Shown: positions 21,506 to 32,959, counted from the first letter of the stretch. The stretch is DNA of 64,000 nucleotides from Caenorhabditis remanei (GCF_010183535.1 NC_071329.1:15438001-15502000), one strand, 5' to 3'. Translations and numbers: made by a program. Notes: generated by a model not told the origin, from the sequence alone.

Positions 21506-22514
21506 ATGCCTCTCCCTCTCTCTTATCCCGGCCTTCGATGCGTTTTGGAGCATTTGGAAGCAGTGAAGCGGTAGGTCTAGTATTTGTGTAATTCATCCAG
21601 TATCATGTTATTTTCAGAGCACATATAATTGCTCGTTCCCCAGGTTATCGACGAGTAGATAAGTTAATTACACTTTATCCAGAGAGTCTTAATATTGGAA
21701 GAGGTTATCAACTCGCTATCAACAAATTATTAATTACGTGTGATAAGGATGAAGTTAAATTCTATATGAATATGAAAACATTCAGCCGACAGAAAGCGGA
21801 AACCCAAGGCGAGAAAATGGGGAAATTGATCAACTTTTATATTCGTGGAAGATCAAAAATCCGTGTGCACAAGTTGAATTGGGTTCACAGTTCGCTCCCA
21901 GATTTCTTGCCTGCCGATCTGAAATTTAGAGTGAATTCTTTGGAAGCACGTTTCCGTGAAGATTTCGAAGCAGCAATTCCATTAATAGACCCTTGTAGTT
22001 TTCCTCTTAAAACAGTGGTTACTATCCCCAACCTCTTAAACTTCGACATCCAAATCGTCCAGTTAGCAGAAACTCTTATTCTGGATTTTGTTATTGATGA
22101 AATAGTCACAGTTGAAGACCTTAAAAAACTTAACAACAGGAAAGTGGTATTTGAATGCTTCAACTCCAAAATTGATTTGGTTTCATTGATTAAGTACCAA
22201 GTTAATACTAGAAAAGTGGTTGAGACCACTTTTGTGATTTCAACAGGTGCCAAAAGTTTCATCAATGATATGCTACGTCAGTTCGAACTTGCGTTTGGGG
22301 AATACAGAAGTGATTTGGATGGAATTAATGAGAGGTATGTCAAATATATGAAAATCATCAATTATTAGTGTTCAGATTTATTCCCGCATTGTCAAAGTTC
22401 TCCATCTCAATCAACAACGAGTCTAGAATCCAAGTGTACGCAATCAAGGATCCAGACGAAGATTTTCCCTATAAACTAATTGTGAAACCAGTGCCAGAAA
22501 TCTCTGGATTATAA
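21506..22514 (+). CDS. DUF3557-type Caenorhabditis protein (three exons)
   Basis: Exons 21506-21570, 21618-22334 and 22376-22514 (introns 47 and 41 bp) give 306 aa. The N-terminus MPLPLSYPGLRCVLEHLEAV followed by KRAHIIARSPGYRRVDK is the signature opening of the DUF3557 family, a large lineage-specific Caenorhabditis set of unknown function usually of 300-450 aa. The middle (residues ~90-260) looks like a soluble leucine/isoleucine-patterned fold, with no signal peptide or membrane helix. The short first exon ending within an Arg codon matches the family's gene layout as I recall it. It is flanked by two copies of a dispersed repeat. AATAAA is near 22593. All junctions keep frame and no stop is seen, so it appears functional. 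Confidence 0.85.
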
Positions 22515-22894
22515 TCTGTCTCTATTGAAATTGTGAATCCTTGTTTCTAAGTTACCCCCACTGTAACTTTTCCACTTTCTTTTATTGCAACAATAAAATA
22601 AACATCAAATGGAATCAGATATTGCAATACAAGGTATACACGTCGTATGCATTGTAAAAGCACTCGAAACAAGTTTTTGAGTTACTGTAGTCCTTGTGAC
22701 GGGACCGGAATGTCTGTATTCTCATGAATGCTGCGGACTACTCGAATCGAAATATTGAAGATTCTTGTTGGATTGATAGTAAACGAACAGCCATCTAAAT
22801 AATTCTTCAGATCCTAACCGGGCATTTATTTGCTCAAATCGTGTTCCCACACTAGGATTATCTGCAATGACAGATTATGTTTGACCTGAAATCT

Positions 22895-23185
22895 CCTACT
22901 TTAAAGATATGAAAATTTTTTCGAAGAAATATTCTATGAGTACTAAGTTATATTTTCTCTGTTTCCAACATTTTGATATTTCTTTTGGGAACCGAGATAT
23001 ATGCGAACAGACTCCGCTATATTGCAGGTTTTACAGTATTTCAAAACGTTTTGTGAAAAGAGCAACAATTTTTTTCTGATAATTCCCTTTTCGGGGGTTT
23101 CAAAAACGTTTTCAACTAAATAGAAGTAGGATTGTAGGTGGTTGGAAAAATCGTTTCAATTTTCGAATCTGGACACGTCCCCGAC
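22895..23185. repeat. Dispersed repeat, copy 2 of 2 around the DUF3557 gene
   Basis: Direct-orientation partner of 20810-21100, sharing the landmark strings listed there; more diverged in the first 100 bp. Confidence 0.6.
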
Positions 23186-23261
23186 AACGAAGAGCACATT
23201 TTCCCAAATGTTTAGTTTCATTTGGAACAACAATTAAAAAAATTACCGTTTCAAAAAGTTA

Positions 23262-24145
23262 TTCCCCAGCTGACTCCCTCATCACAGACAATATTGATGT
23301 CTAGTTTGTGACTGAACGATTTTAATTTTCTTTCAATATGTCACGTACGCACTTCTCATCAAAGATCGTATCTGAATGAATAGATGATACCGAAATCTAG
23401 AACGGTTTCAATTTCCTTCGATATTGTCACGTATGCATTTTCTGATCAGAATTTGTGTCGGAACAAAAAGATGCAGGAGATCATGACGTGTTTTGATGAC
23501 AATTCAAACTAGATAGATATTTGTCAGAAAATGCATTTTGTAGCAAGCTAATATCGTAATGTCATAATAGAGGAATTTCATTCAGATTGATGTAACGTAG
23601 ATGTGTTTGGTGCAAAACCACATATTGATACCTGCACTGACAGTACTGTAAAAAAGTTCAACAAATTATTTGTCGGATCATTGTCAGATTACTTTCAGAC
23701 ATGCAAGATTCTGGAACACTTTTAACATTCCTGATAACTAAACATTGTCTTAAAATTGTTCGCATATTCACTAACGCTATGCCAGGCACATGTGTTCCAT
23801 GGGAATCTAATACAATATCTGTTCCCCTTTCTGAAAAACATGTTAACACATTTTCGTCTCTGATCAACTAAATGATTTCCGCGTTTTGCAAGTTTACACT
23901 TTCTTTTTTAAAATTTACCTTTTCAAAAAGGTATTCCCCAACTGACACCTCATCTGTTGCCAATTTGATGTCTAGTTTGTGACTGAACGGTTTTAATTTT
24001 CTTCTCAGTAGTCACGTAAGCACTTCTCACCAAAGATTGTATCTGAATGAAGAGATGATACCGAGATCATGACACTTTTTGTTGACAATTCGAACTAAAT
24101 AGATATTTGTCAGAAAATGCATTTTGTAGCAAGCTAGGATCACGT
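23262..24145. mobile_element. GGTATTCCCCAACTGAC element, second composite
   Basis: Holds two same-strand left-end blocks (23262-23560 and 23925-24145) with TTTGATGTCTAGTTTGTGAC and AGAAAATGCATTTTGTAGC. They are separated by the same middle segment as at 18200-18480 (GTTCCATGGGAATCTAATAC, AACATGTTAACACATTTTCG). It looks like nested or partly deleted copies. No gene seen. Confidence 0.55.
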
Positions 24146-24613
24146 TGATACAGATTTCTAATTCTATAATGATGTCATGGTTATGCTTTAGAACAACTAA
24201 ATTATTGAGAGTAATCATAGTGAGTTCATAAGAAGCAAATAAACTGACTCGATTTCTCAAAAATAATGAAGTTGGAAGATGGATACCTGATTCTGTTTTC
24301 CTGATAATGAATTACAGGATCTCGTTCTGAAAAATCGGTTTTCGGCGTTTTTTCTTTCAATGAGATTTGTAGGAAATATTAGCTCAGCGGTTGTAAGACG
24401 CGTGTTGTGCTAAGATGTCATCAGACATGTTTAGTTTGAAGGCAATTCTCTTGTGGTATTTTTTGAAATTTCACTATAAAAGAAAGCTCAAAATATATCC
24501 GTAAATGTTTATTCAGAAATAATCAAAACCATTCAATACTGTCAATAAGAGATCAAAAGGCAAAAGAAATAACGATAATCGCTTCAAATATCCATAATTC
24601 CAAATCCATCCGC

Positions 24614-24850
24614 TTATTTTCCGAACACTGGTGAGAACATTGGACTATAAATATGTGGAACTTGCGCCCATCCGAGAGAAGTGGATCCTCCAATCATATT
24701 GTCGGATACCATATTATTGACGACTCCATTCGAGTACCAGTAGTCTTCGATAGCACGACGATCACGATGCATCAATCCAGCGGATACTGTAGATAGGAGA
24801 AGGGCCAAGAATAGAAAGACAAAAGTGGCTTTTGAGGAGAAAGAGAGCAT
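24614..24850 (-). CDS. Small secreted peptide precursor, family P copy 8 (divergent)
   Basis: Single exon, 78 aa. The signal peptide differs from the others (MLSFSSKATFVFLFLALLLS). The cleavage motif is RDRR, followed by AIEDYWYSNG rather than Gln. The C-terminal core VVNNMVSDNMIGGSTSLGWA and the SPMFSPVFGK ending are unchanged. Upstream (24900-25010) there is TTTTATACTG, GAGGCGGGGCG and several TTATCA/TGATAG motifs. The strong conservation of the core against a changing N-terminal leader suggests selection on the core and C-terminus. Confidence 0.83.
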   Translation of the reverse strand: MLSFSSKATFVFLFLALLLSTVSAGLMHRDRRAIEDYWYSNGVVNNMVSDNMIGGSTSLGWAQVPHIYSPMFSPVFGK

Positions 24851-25199
24851 TTTGTAGTTGAGTTGGGAGAAACTTGAAAGTTGTTTGTGGTTTCAAATGG
24901 TTTACCTATCTTCTTTTATACTGTAGCTTCGTCGGAATTCTCGAGAGAAAAGAGGCGGGGCGTATCCGTTTCTTATCAAGGTCTATCCGTCAGCTGCTGA
25001 TAGATCAAACCATTCGGAAATTTGAGACTTTGGGTTTGTAGGGGGACAGATACGGGAATGATGATGACGGTTTTTTGTTTTTTTTTTCAGAGGAGGGCGA
25101 CTATAGAGTTACAGTAACCAAAAACGGGTGTCGACAATGATAAAACTGTAGAGAACTACAGTAATCCAAAATCCTACTGTAGTTCTGAACGGTAGATAT

Positions 25200-25930
25200 T
25201 TTTGTTGCTAACGACATGTTACGTGATATGGTGCATCTGTATTCTGTCAATAATTAAGTTAATTTTGAGATTTTCAGCTTATTGTGATTGTTTTCAACAA
25301 TTTTAATGTAATAATCTGCGTTTCTGGCGTTTTATGACTACGAATGTGTTTTTCTCGAATTTTGAAACTTTGTCCATTTTCTCGCGAGGTATGGTGCATC
25401 TACAGTAGCCTGAAGTGGAATTTTGAGATTTTCAGCATACTGTGACTGATTTAAAACAATTTTAGTATGAAAATCTTGGTTTCTGACGTTTTTTGGGTCT
25501 AGAAACATGTTTTTTTGAGTTTTTTGAAAATTTGTGAATTTTGTATGGTGCATCTACAGCAACCTGATATGAAAACTTGCGACTTTAGTAAATTGAGGGC
25601 ATTTTAGCAAAAATTTTGATGTCGGAATCTACTTTTTCGAGTTTTTTATGTCTATGAATGTGTTGTTCTCGGAATTTTGAAATTTCGTGCATTTTGCCGT
25701 GAGTTCTGGTGCATATACAGTAACCTATTTTGAAAATTCAAGATTTTAGCACATTTAGGGTATTTTAGCAATAATTTTGATGTCGGAATCAAATTTTTTG
25801 CCGTTTTTATGCCTATGAATGTGTTTTTCTCGGAGTTTTGAAATTTTCTACATTTTGCTCTGAGATATGATGCATCTACAGTAACCTAGTTTTAAAATTC
25901 AATATTTTAGCTAATTTCTGATTTAGTATA
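25200..25930. repeat. Degenerate tandem repeat, ~160-bp unit, about five copies
   Basis: Each unit is anchored by ATGGTGCATCTACAGTARCCT (near 25227, 25390, 25543, 25709 and 25867), followed by GAGATTTTCAG or TTTTAGC, AATTTTGATGTCGGAATC and GAATGTGTTTTTCTCG. Units are 60-80% alike by eye. Non-coding. Confidence 0.7.
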
Positions 25931-26409
25931 TAGGCCAATTTGATCCAAAATAGAATTTTGTCAAATATTCGTACTCACAAAAAAACATTCTACCGTACCC
26001 TACCTCCTCGTCACAATTAGATTACAAACACAATCACAAATAGTAATTTGAAAATATATCAGAGATCTCTTATCACTTTCTGGCCTCATATTTCACATTT
26101 TCATGGCCGACCGTTTATTTTTTTGCAGAAGAAATCACTTATTTGTGTGAGATAGCGATCTCTTAATTATCAGAAAGTGATGAAACGGAAGATGAGATGG
26201 GACAGAGATCACTGATTTAGGAAATGAGAAGGCACAAGAGACATCTGGACGAACAGACAAAGTGACGGGCACTACGACTGATCAATAACTAAGCGCTGAT
26301 CCGGATGATATTAGTGCATGTCATACACTCCAAAAAACAGCTCAAATACGCACGAGCCGAGGTTTTTCCATATAAAACTACTACTATTTCTTGTTTTCCG
26401 TCAATCATC

Positions 26410-28086
26410 ATGCAAGTCAAGAATCAAATTTTCTGCCAAGAATGCACAAAAGTGTTCCATGACAATTACGATATTCTGAATGTACTTGGTAACGGATCAT
26501 TCGGAGTTGTATTCCACTCGCAAAGGAAGCGAGACGAGCAACAGTTTGCGGTGAAGAGGGTCGATTTGGATGCGTGAGTTTCTTAAAGAATTTGTAGAGC
26601 TAACTACAGTACCGTGCAGTCAGATATACAATCTGACAGTTGAAAATGACCAAAGGTGTTACGGCATCACTTCTTGTCCCACAATGTAAATTATGTATAA
26701 ACCATACAGAACAAAGGTAGATCTTCATTTTTGTAGTTGACAACTTTTTGTTAGCTCCGTCTTCTTTTGAGATATGCGCCTTTAAAGATGGTAACTCCAT
26801 GAAGCAAGAAGATGCGCTCTTTTTTCCTTTCAAAGGCGCATATCTCAAAAATGGGCGGAGCTAACAAAAAGTTGTTAACTACAAAAATGAAGCTCTACCT
26901 TAGTTCTGTGTGGTTTATACATAATTTACTTTGTGGGACAATCAGTGATACCGTAACACACTTCGACATTGTCAACGGAAAAAAGCCAAAATGTATGCAC
27001 GGACTGTAAGTAGGTTCAAAATTTGCCTGTTTTTTTTCAGTGCTACCCTCCCGCTAGCCGCCCGTGAAGTCAACAACATCTCCTCAATCGGCCGCCATCC
27101 TGGATATATAATTTTCGAGGAAGTGTTCTGGAATGAGCATCACACTGAACCAGCTGGTCACCTATACATTGTCATGGAACTCTGTGAACAGATCACTCTG
27201 AGAGAATGGCTGAAAGAGAGTAACACTGCACAGAGCCGCCCATGGAACTTGATTAAAGACTGGATAAAACAGTTAGCTTGTGCTTTGGACCATCTTCATC
27301 AGAAAGGGTTCATCCATAGAGATCTGAAACCTGCCAACGTGTTCTTTGCAATTGGTATGGACTTGAAAAAGTTGAAGATTGGAGATTTTGGGTTGGCAGT
27401 GAGAGCAATGCAGAACGGAGGTTTGAAGTAAGTTTGCTATTCTTGTTATAGGACGTAACTTATATAATTGGAAATCTGAGAAAACGCTGATTTCAAATAT
27501 ATATTCAGTTTTTGTCCTCGAGGTCTGGTATTCGAGAAAAACGAGGTCAAAGTTTGGACCACTGACAAGTCACCTTAACGACCTGTGCAAACTTTGACCT
27601 TGTTTTTCTCGAATTCCAGGCCTCGATGGCAAAAACTGAATATATACTTGGAATCAGCGTTTTCTCAGCTTTCCAATTATATAGATCACGGGGCCTTCCC
27701 TAGTCAGATACCCCCACACATTCACTAATTTGAGAAACGAGGAAACCGAGCAAAACCACACCGCCGGAGCCGGCACACCTTACTACATGGCTCCAGAGCA
27801 AACGAGCAAAGTCTATGACGAGAAAGTGGATATTTTCGCGTTGGGACTAATCTCGGCTGAGCTGATAATTCTGGATTCGCCGACGCAAGGGTTCTGCACA
27901 AATGACATAATAAGAAGTGGTCAATGGCCGCGGGAGTGGATGGATTATCCAGATGCGGTGGGTTCATGGTTGTGTTTGTTCATATTGGTGTATTTACAGC
28001 TCCAATTTCTCTCCGAACTCACATCGCTAAACCCTGTGGAACGCCCAACTGCCGCTCAAATCCTGATTCATCCATTTATCCAGTAG
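26410..28086 (+). CDS. Protein kinase of the eIF2-alpha kinase-like group (four exons)
   Basis: Exons 26410-26573, 27041-27427, 27735-27957 and 28000-28086 give 286 aa, essentially a bare kinase domain. Visible elements are the Gly loop GNGSFGVV (~27-34), the VAIK-type Lys in FAVKRV (~49), the alpha-C Glu in REVNN, a hinge in YIVMELC, the catalytic loop HRDLKPANVFF, DFG in KIGDFGLAV, the APE region in GAGTPYYMAPEQ, the DxxxxG motif KVDIFALG, and the subdomain XI Arg in ERPTAAQIL. All catalytic residues are present. KVDIFALGLISAEL and the GTPYYMAPEQ segment most resemble PEK/GCN2-type kinases; no regulatory domain is attached, so the substrate is unknown. The start is the MQVKN methionine, 33 bp after a TATAAAA at 26371. 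The exon 3 acceptor (TTTGAG) is atypical. Introns 1 and 2 each contain a foldback element. Confidence 0.82.
26606..26975. mobile_element. Foldback MITE, GTTGTCAACTAC family, copy e (kinase intron 1)
   Basis: The left arm has CTACAGTACCGTGCAGTCAG, AACCATACAGAACAAAGGT and GTAGTTGACAACTTTT. The right arm mirrors it with AAAAGTTGTTAACTAC, TTCTGTGTGGTTTATAC and GATACCGTAACAC. The centre differs from copy c and itself folds (GAGATATGCGCCTTTAAAG against CAAAGGCGCATATCTC). Confidence 0.7.
27445..27690. mobile_element. Foldback MITE in kinase intron 2
   Basis: TTGGAAATCTGAGAAAACGC, TCAGTTTTTGTCCTCGAGG and TTCGAGAAAAACGAGGTCAA on the left are mirrored by TTGACCTTGTTTTTCTCGAA, ATGGCAAAAACTGAATATAT and GCGTTTTCTCAGCTTTCCAA on the right. 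A second copy lies in an intron at 36665-36955. Confidence 0.7.
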
Positions 28087-28374
28087 CTATTCTTGTATTC
28101 TTTCATCATCTGTCATTGCATTTATTTTCTTTAATTCGTCATTCTTCAACCCAAATTAAGTTTGATTGATAGAACGATCAGTCTTCCAAACATCAAACCA
28201 AAAAACCCCACAATAAATCGTTTGCAAGATCAAATCATCACGTGGGGAGGGAACATGTCATTGACAAGAATTCAGATGACGTTGAGATGATATGATTCAG
28301 AGAATTTATCGGAGATCTATGGGTGACACAGAGAAGTTTCATAGTGAGATAGAGGTGATCATTGAAATAAGGAC

Positions 28375-29025
28375 AGTATCAGGCCGTGAGATACACAATT
28401 TGGCCTTTTTGGTCCAATATATTTTTCATACAAAATCCAGATTCAAAATTAAAAAGTTATAGATTTTCGAAAATTTTCGAAAATCGAAAATCACTAAAAT
28501 TATAGTAACTCTCTCACTTTTCATCCAAAATTTATACAACTTCTATTTTCAAAATCCTGTTTTCACAGCGGTTCAGAAAAGTACCCACAAGCCCTGGTTC
28601 TGACCACTTTTAGGTCCCACCACGAAAACTACAGTATCCCTCGTAAATCGTGTCAAAACCCAATTTCAGAATATAGGCTTGTGGGTACTTTTTTGAAAGC
28701 TCTCGATCTCCTGAATTCGAATTTTTTACTTTTCAGCAGCCCAGCCGCGAGTGCCGCGCTGAAATTCACGGATTTAGGTTTCACAATATTCAGCATTAGA
28801 ATGGGGCGATTTGAGGGAGAAATTACTTTGTCGACATGTAACTCTCTAGGGATTGTCCCTGCAAAAAAGTTGTCAACTACAAAAAGGAAGCTCTACTTTT
28901 GTTCTGTGTGGTTTATAAATAATTCACTTTAAACAATTGTTTTTGATGCCGAAACACCCTTTTAAAGTTGATCATTTTCAACTGAAAATACCAAACTGTA
29001 TATCATTTTGCACGGTACGTGTAAT
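28375..29025. mobile_element. Foldback MITE, GTTGTCAACTAC family, copy f, with inner insertion
   Basis: The left tip (28375-28415, GAGATACACAATTTGGCC) and right arm (28790-29025, GTTGTCAACTACAAAAAG, TTCTGTGTGGTTTATAAAT, AAATACCAAACTGTATATC) belong to the family. The intervening 28430-28780 contains another small palindrome marked by ACAAGCCCTGG and GGCTTGTGGGTACTTTT. Confidence 0.5.
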
Positions 29026-29121
29026 GATCCATAAACTAAAACATTTATTTTTGAAAAAAAATGTGAGCAATTCAAGCTAATGAAAAAATACCAAATAAGC
29101 AACAGAAAATCACACAGAAAT

Positions 29122-30128
29122 TTAGAAGGAGTGATTGTCGAGAACTTGCTTTTGAACGGTGACGTTTGCCAAAATGGCGTCGTGGTTTCCGATCATCTGG
29201 AAAAAGGAAGTTAGGTTCTACCCATTCTACAATTAAAACTCACGTCGTTCTTCTCAGCATCAGCTCCAAGAATTTGCGAGTTGAGAGTGCCACAGTTGTT
29301 AGTCCACTTGACCTTATCGTCAGATGGTCCGTAGATAGAGAAGATGTTGGCACCTTCGTAGCGTTGCGAAGTGGTGCTAAATAGCAGAAGATACAATTTG
29401 GTAGATTCTCAAAAACTTACCTAGTAGGGTTGATGTTCTGTAAGAAAGTGGAAGTGCAGTAGAGTCCGTTGTTGGTGTTGCAAGCATTGAACAATGGAAG
29501 AACGCAGGTTCCAGATCCACGATTTGCTCCAGCCACCGAGACATAGGTCTCCACAATACTAGTCAATGGTAGTCCAACGTTAATTGAAGTGTTGTCCACA
29601 CAAGTTCCTCCGAGAATTGCTTTTCTGGCGATAGGGGATCCGAGGGAATACCCGACAACGTCAACTTTCTGCTGAGTGAACGCATTTACAGCGATGATCA
29701 TATTTCTGATTTGTTGAACGAAGGCACATTCCATTTTGACATTGATCACGTTGACAGCTGGTCCCGCACCGTAAGTGGTTGCATAGACTGTCTCCTCGGA
29801 CCATCCGTTGGCCTTGAAGAAGTTTCTTTGGGGATTGAATGTTCCTGCAGTGTTGGTGATACCATGGACAAGGACTAGTGGACGTTTGCTGAAAACTTCT
29901 TTGTCAATCTGCGCATCCAGATGTTGCCAAGACTTACTTAGTAGCACTCAAACCGTCATGAGAACCTCCTCCGTAACTGCCATCAGCTCCCAAATCAGTT
30001 CTTGCCAAAGCAGTCAGCACGGTTTGTCCATAAGTTGCATTGATGAAATCGCGGAAGCTTGTGGAGAAATCCGCCGATACAGTGCTTGCCAACACGACAA
30101 GAAGCACAAATTTTAGAAGAGAAGCCAT
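29122..30128 (-). CDS. Secreted lipase, class 2/EstA-like (lips family), four exons
   Basis: Minus-strand exons 30128-29938, 29888-29421, 29376-29244 and 29196-29122 (introns 49, 44 and 47 bp) give 288 aa. The signal peptide MASLLKFVLLVVLASTVSA is followed by DFSTSFRDFINATYGQTVL, a conserved opening of nematode lips proteins. Alpha/beta-hydrolase features are the oxyanion region PLVLVHGITNTAG, the nucleophile elbow VVGYSLGSPIARK (Ser in GYSLG), the acid in YGPSDDKV and the His in GNHDAI near the C-terminus. Paired cysteines occur in the second half. It probably hydrolyses acylglycerols in the gut lumen or another secreted site (family knowledge). The family matches Lipase_2. All catalytic residues are in place and junctions keep frame. 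Exact C. elegans orthologue not assignable. Confidence 0.88.
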
Positions 30129-30609
30129 TGGGAGTTGGTGGAGTAGAGACTGGAGAAGTCTCTGACAAATTTTCCGCTCATTTCGACTGTTCTTTTATAG
30201 TCAGGTAGACAGATGAGACCAAAGTTTGATAAGGTTCTAGACAAGAGTGAAACAATTTGAAATTTGAATTTAAAATCAACAGATTTTCATAAATTTAAGT
30301 TCGGAAAGAGCGAAAACAGAATGGAAATGACATGAAACAAGGTAGGAGTGTGTAGTTTTGTTTTAGTGAGTGGAGAGAGAGATTTTGAGTCTGGCACGTA
30401 AAATATCGCGTTCCATTTTATAGATATTCATACAAAAATGAGATACAGACAACTTGAAACTTGTGCTCAGATATAGGAGTAGAGTATTTACATAGGTGTC
30501 CATACAATATAGGTATCGGACGATTGAACTGATTTTTGGTTTGAGTTATTCCATATGATTTCACATCTTGTCAAAATTAACATTTAGAGAATTTTACATT
30601 TTTTGAACT

Positions 30610-30790
30610 TGTCTTGCCAAATGACAATTTGTCACTAGTCAGATTTCTAATTGTCAAATTGTCAAATTTCTGTCAAATGTCAAATTGTCAAATTGGTCTG
30701 GTCAAATGTGACACTTGTCAATTTTCGGACGTGTCAAAATGTCAAATTCTTGTCAAATTCCGGTCGTCAAATTTTCTGATCAACTATTGT
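30610..30790. repeat. TGTCAAAT short-period repeat
   Basis: About a dozen TGTCAAAT or TGTCAAAAT units at irregular 8-20-bp spacing (for example GTCAAATTGTCAAATTTC). No gene. The spacer 30200-30960 around it shows nothing else I can support. Confidence 0.6.
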
Positions 30791-30963
30791 CAAGGAAAAG
30801 TACCAATTTTTGAGGAAATTTTATGAATAAAAAAAGTTTAACGTTAAAAAATCCAATTTCTTGATGCATAACTAGTTTTTGTTTGAATTCTGAATTATAG
30901 TCAGAAATTCGACATTATCGGATTTCAAAAAAATCTTCTAATTTGGAGAAAAATTCCTATTTA

Positions 30964-32551
30964 CAGTACCGCTCAAAAGTATATTAACTTTTTGTTTTTT
31001 GATCATAACTTATCTCAAATAGGTCCGATTGAGCTGAAACTTTGGGAAAACATTTATTGTAGAGTTTTTAATATATTTACACAAAATTTGGGTAAAAAAT
31101 CATGTTCCAAAAGTTTTTTGCACAATTTTCGAAAATCTCAAAAATGCGAAAAAATGGCATATTTTTGTTTAAATGATCAGTGTATCGAAAACAGGCTGTA
31201 GAAACAGTGTTTATGATAGTTTTCCGTAAGACATAGTCTAGTTCTTCAATTTTTGAGTACTGGTCCGCAATCCTAGGCATGCTTTCCATGTATCCCATTC
31301 CGGCAAAGTATGGTGATTGAGACATTTGGAGTTTTGAAGTTCGAACTACTGTAAAATAGTTTATTTTCATAGAAAACAGTAGCGGTTTACCCGAAACTGT
31401 TCAAAAAACGATAAAGAACAATTTAGAAATAACCCGATTCTGATACAAGCTTTCAATCAGTTTTTGGAGACGTTCAAACGTCAACTAGAGGTTCTCCGGA
31501 ATGGCAATCTGACACGTTCCGGATCGAAATTTCATAATTATCTGGAACCCTTCTCATCAAAACTTCCGACAATTATTATTTCAGTATCTGTCAATATTTT
31601 GAACCGTATTCTGAAGCACAAATTTGTTTGAAAGTATGTGCACACTAAAAAGTAACTACGCTGTATCCACGTTCTAACTGCAGTTTTTGTCTACAGTATG
31701 AAAATATAATAAAACGTGATTCAATAGGTTTTTAATTGTTAAAAATCTATTGAAGTCTTTTTCTGATGTAGAAAACTAAAAAATAATCAGCTAGACACTA
31801 TTTCTTGAGAAAAAAAAATAATTAAAAAATTTTGAGTTTTTTGAAATGCCATTTACTAATTTGCAGAGAATGGCAGAGCTCTCAATTACAAATTTGTGCT
31901 TCAGAATACGGTTCAAAATATTGACAGATACTGAAATAATAATTGTCGGAAGTTTTGATGAGAAGGGTTCCAGATAATTATGAAATTTCGATCCGGAACG
32001 TGTCAGATTGCCATTCCGGAGAACCTCTAGTTGACGTTTGAACGTCTCCAAAAACTGATTGAAAGCTTGTATCAGAATCGGGTTATTTCTAAATTGTTCT
32101 TTATCGTTTTTTGAACAGTTTCGGGTAAACCGCTACTGTTTTCTATGAAAATAAACTATTTTACAGTAGTTCGAACTTCAAAACTCCAAATGTCTCAATC
32201 ACCATACTTTGCCGGAATGGGATACATGGAAAGCATGCCTAGGATTGCGGACCAGTACTCAAAAATTGAAGAACTAGACTATTTCTTACGGAAAACTATC
32301 ATAAACACTGTTTCTACAGCCTGTTTTCGATACACTGATCATTTAAACAAAAATATGCCATTTTTTCGCATTTTTGAGATTTTCGAAAATTGTGCAAAAA
32401 ACTTTTGGAACATGATTTTTTACCCAAATTTTGTGTAAATATATTAAAAACTCTACAATAAATGTTTTCCCAAAGTTTCAGCTCAATCGGACCTATTTGA
32501 GATAAGTTATGATCAAAAAACAAAAAGTTAATATACTTTTGAGCGGTACTG
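30964..32551. mobile_element. 1.59-kb long-palindrome element with Tc1-like ends
   Basis: The ends CAGTACCGCTCAAAAGTATA and its reverse complement are flanked by TA on both sides (30962-30963 and 32552-32553), the hallmark of Tc1/mariner insertion. The arms are about 664 bp each (30964-31627 and 31888-32551) with very few mismatches, and they surround a 260-bp spacer. Both arms carry the same open frame (starting MKINYFTVVRTSKLQ) by symmetry; it matches no transposase motif I know. A transcript would fold into a long hairpin. Confidence 0.8.
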
Positions 32552-32959
32552 TAGGACCGACCCGGTCCGACACAAGTTTGCCCATCCCAAAATTCTATAA
32601 TTCTTGGTGACTGAAAAATTATTTTTTGCCGAAAAATCCTTCAGTGTACATATGTATATCTTTTCACACCCAAATCTGTATTCCTGCGTAGATATATTTT
32701 TTCCTTTACAATTATGCTCAACTTCATTTCCTCATGTACACACTATCTCATTCATATATTCCAATCATTCTCTCTAGTTTCCGACCCTATAATCTTCTTT
32801 TGTCTATTGCGAAGTTTAAAAAGTCTAGAATTATGCAAATGAGTTGCGTCTCCCAGACCAATCTGTTTCCGTAAATAACAAAGATCATTTTGACACAAAT
32901 AATCTGATTTATTCCAGTCAGAATACAGAGATGAATCAAGAAAAATAAAGAAGTAACGA

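Noticed and set aside
25338..25553. 71-aa minus-strand open frame
   Set aside because: Falls inside the ~160-bp tandem repeat and is not kept in other units.
31077..32438. Identical open frames on opposite strands beginning MKINYFTVV
   Set aside because: They arise from palindrome symmetry. I see no transposase motif, start context or codon bias.
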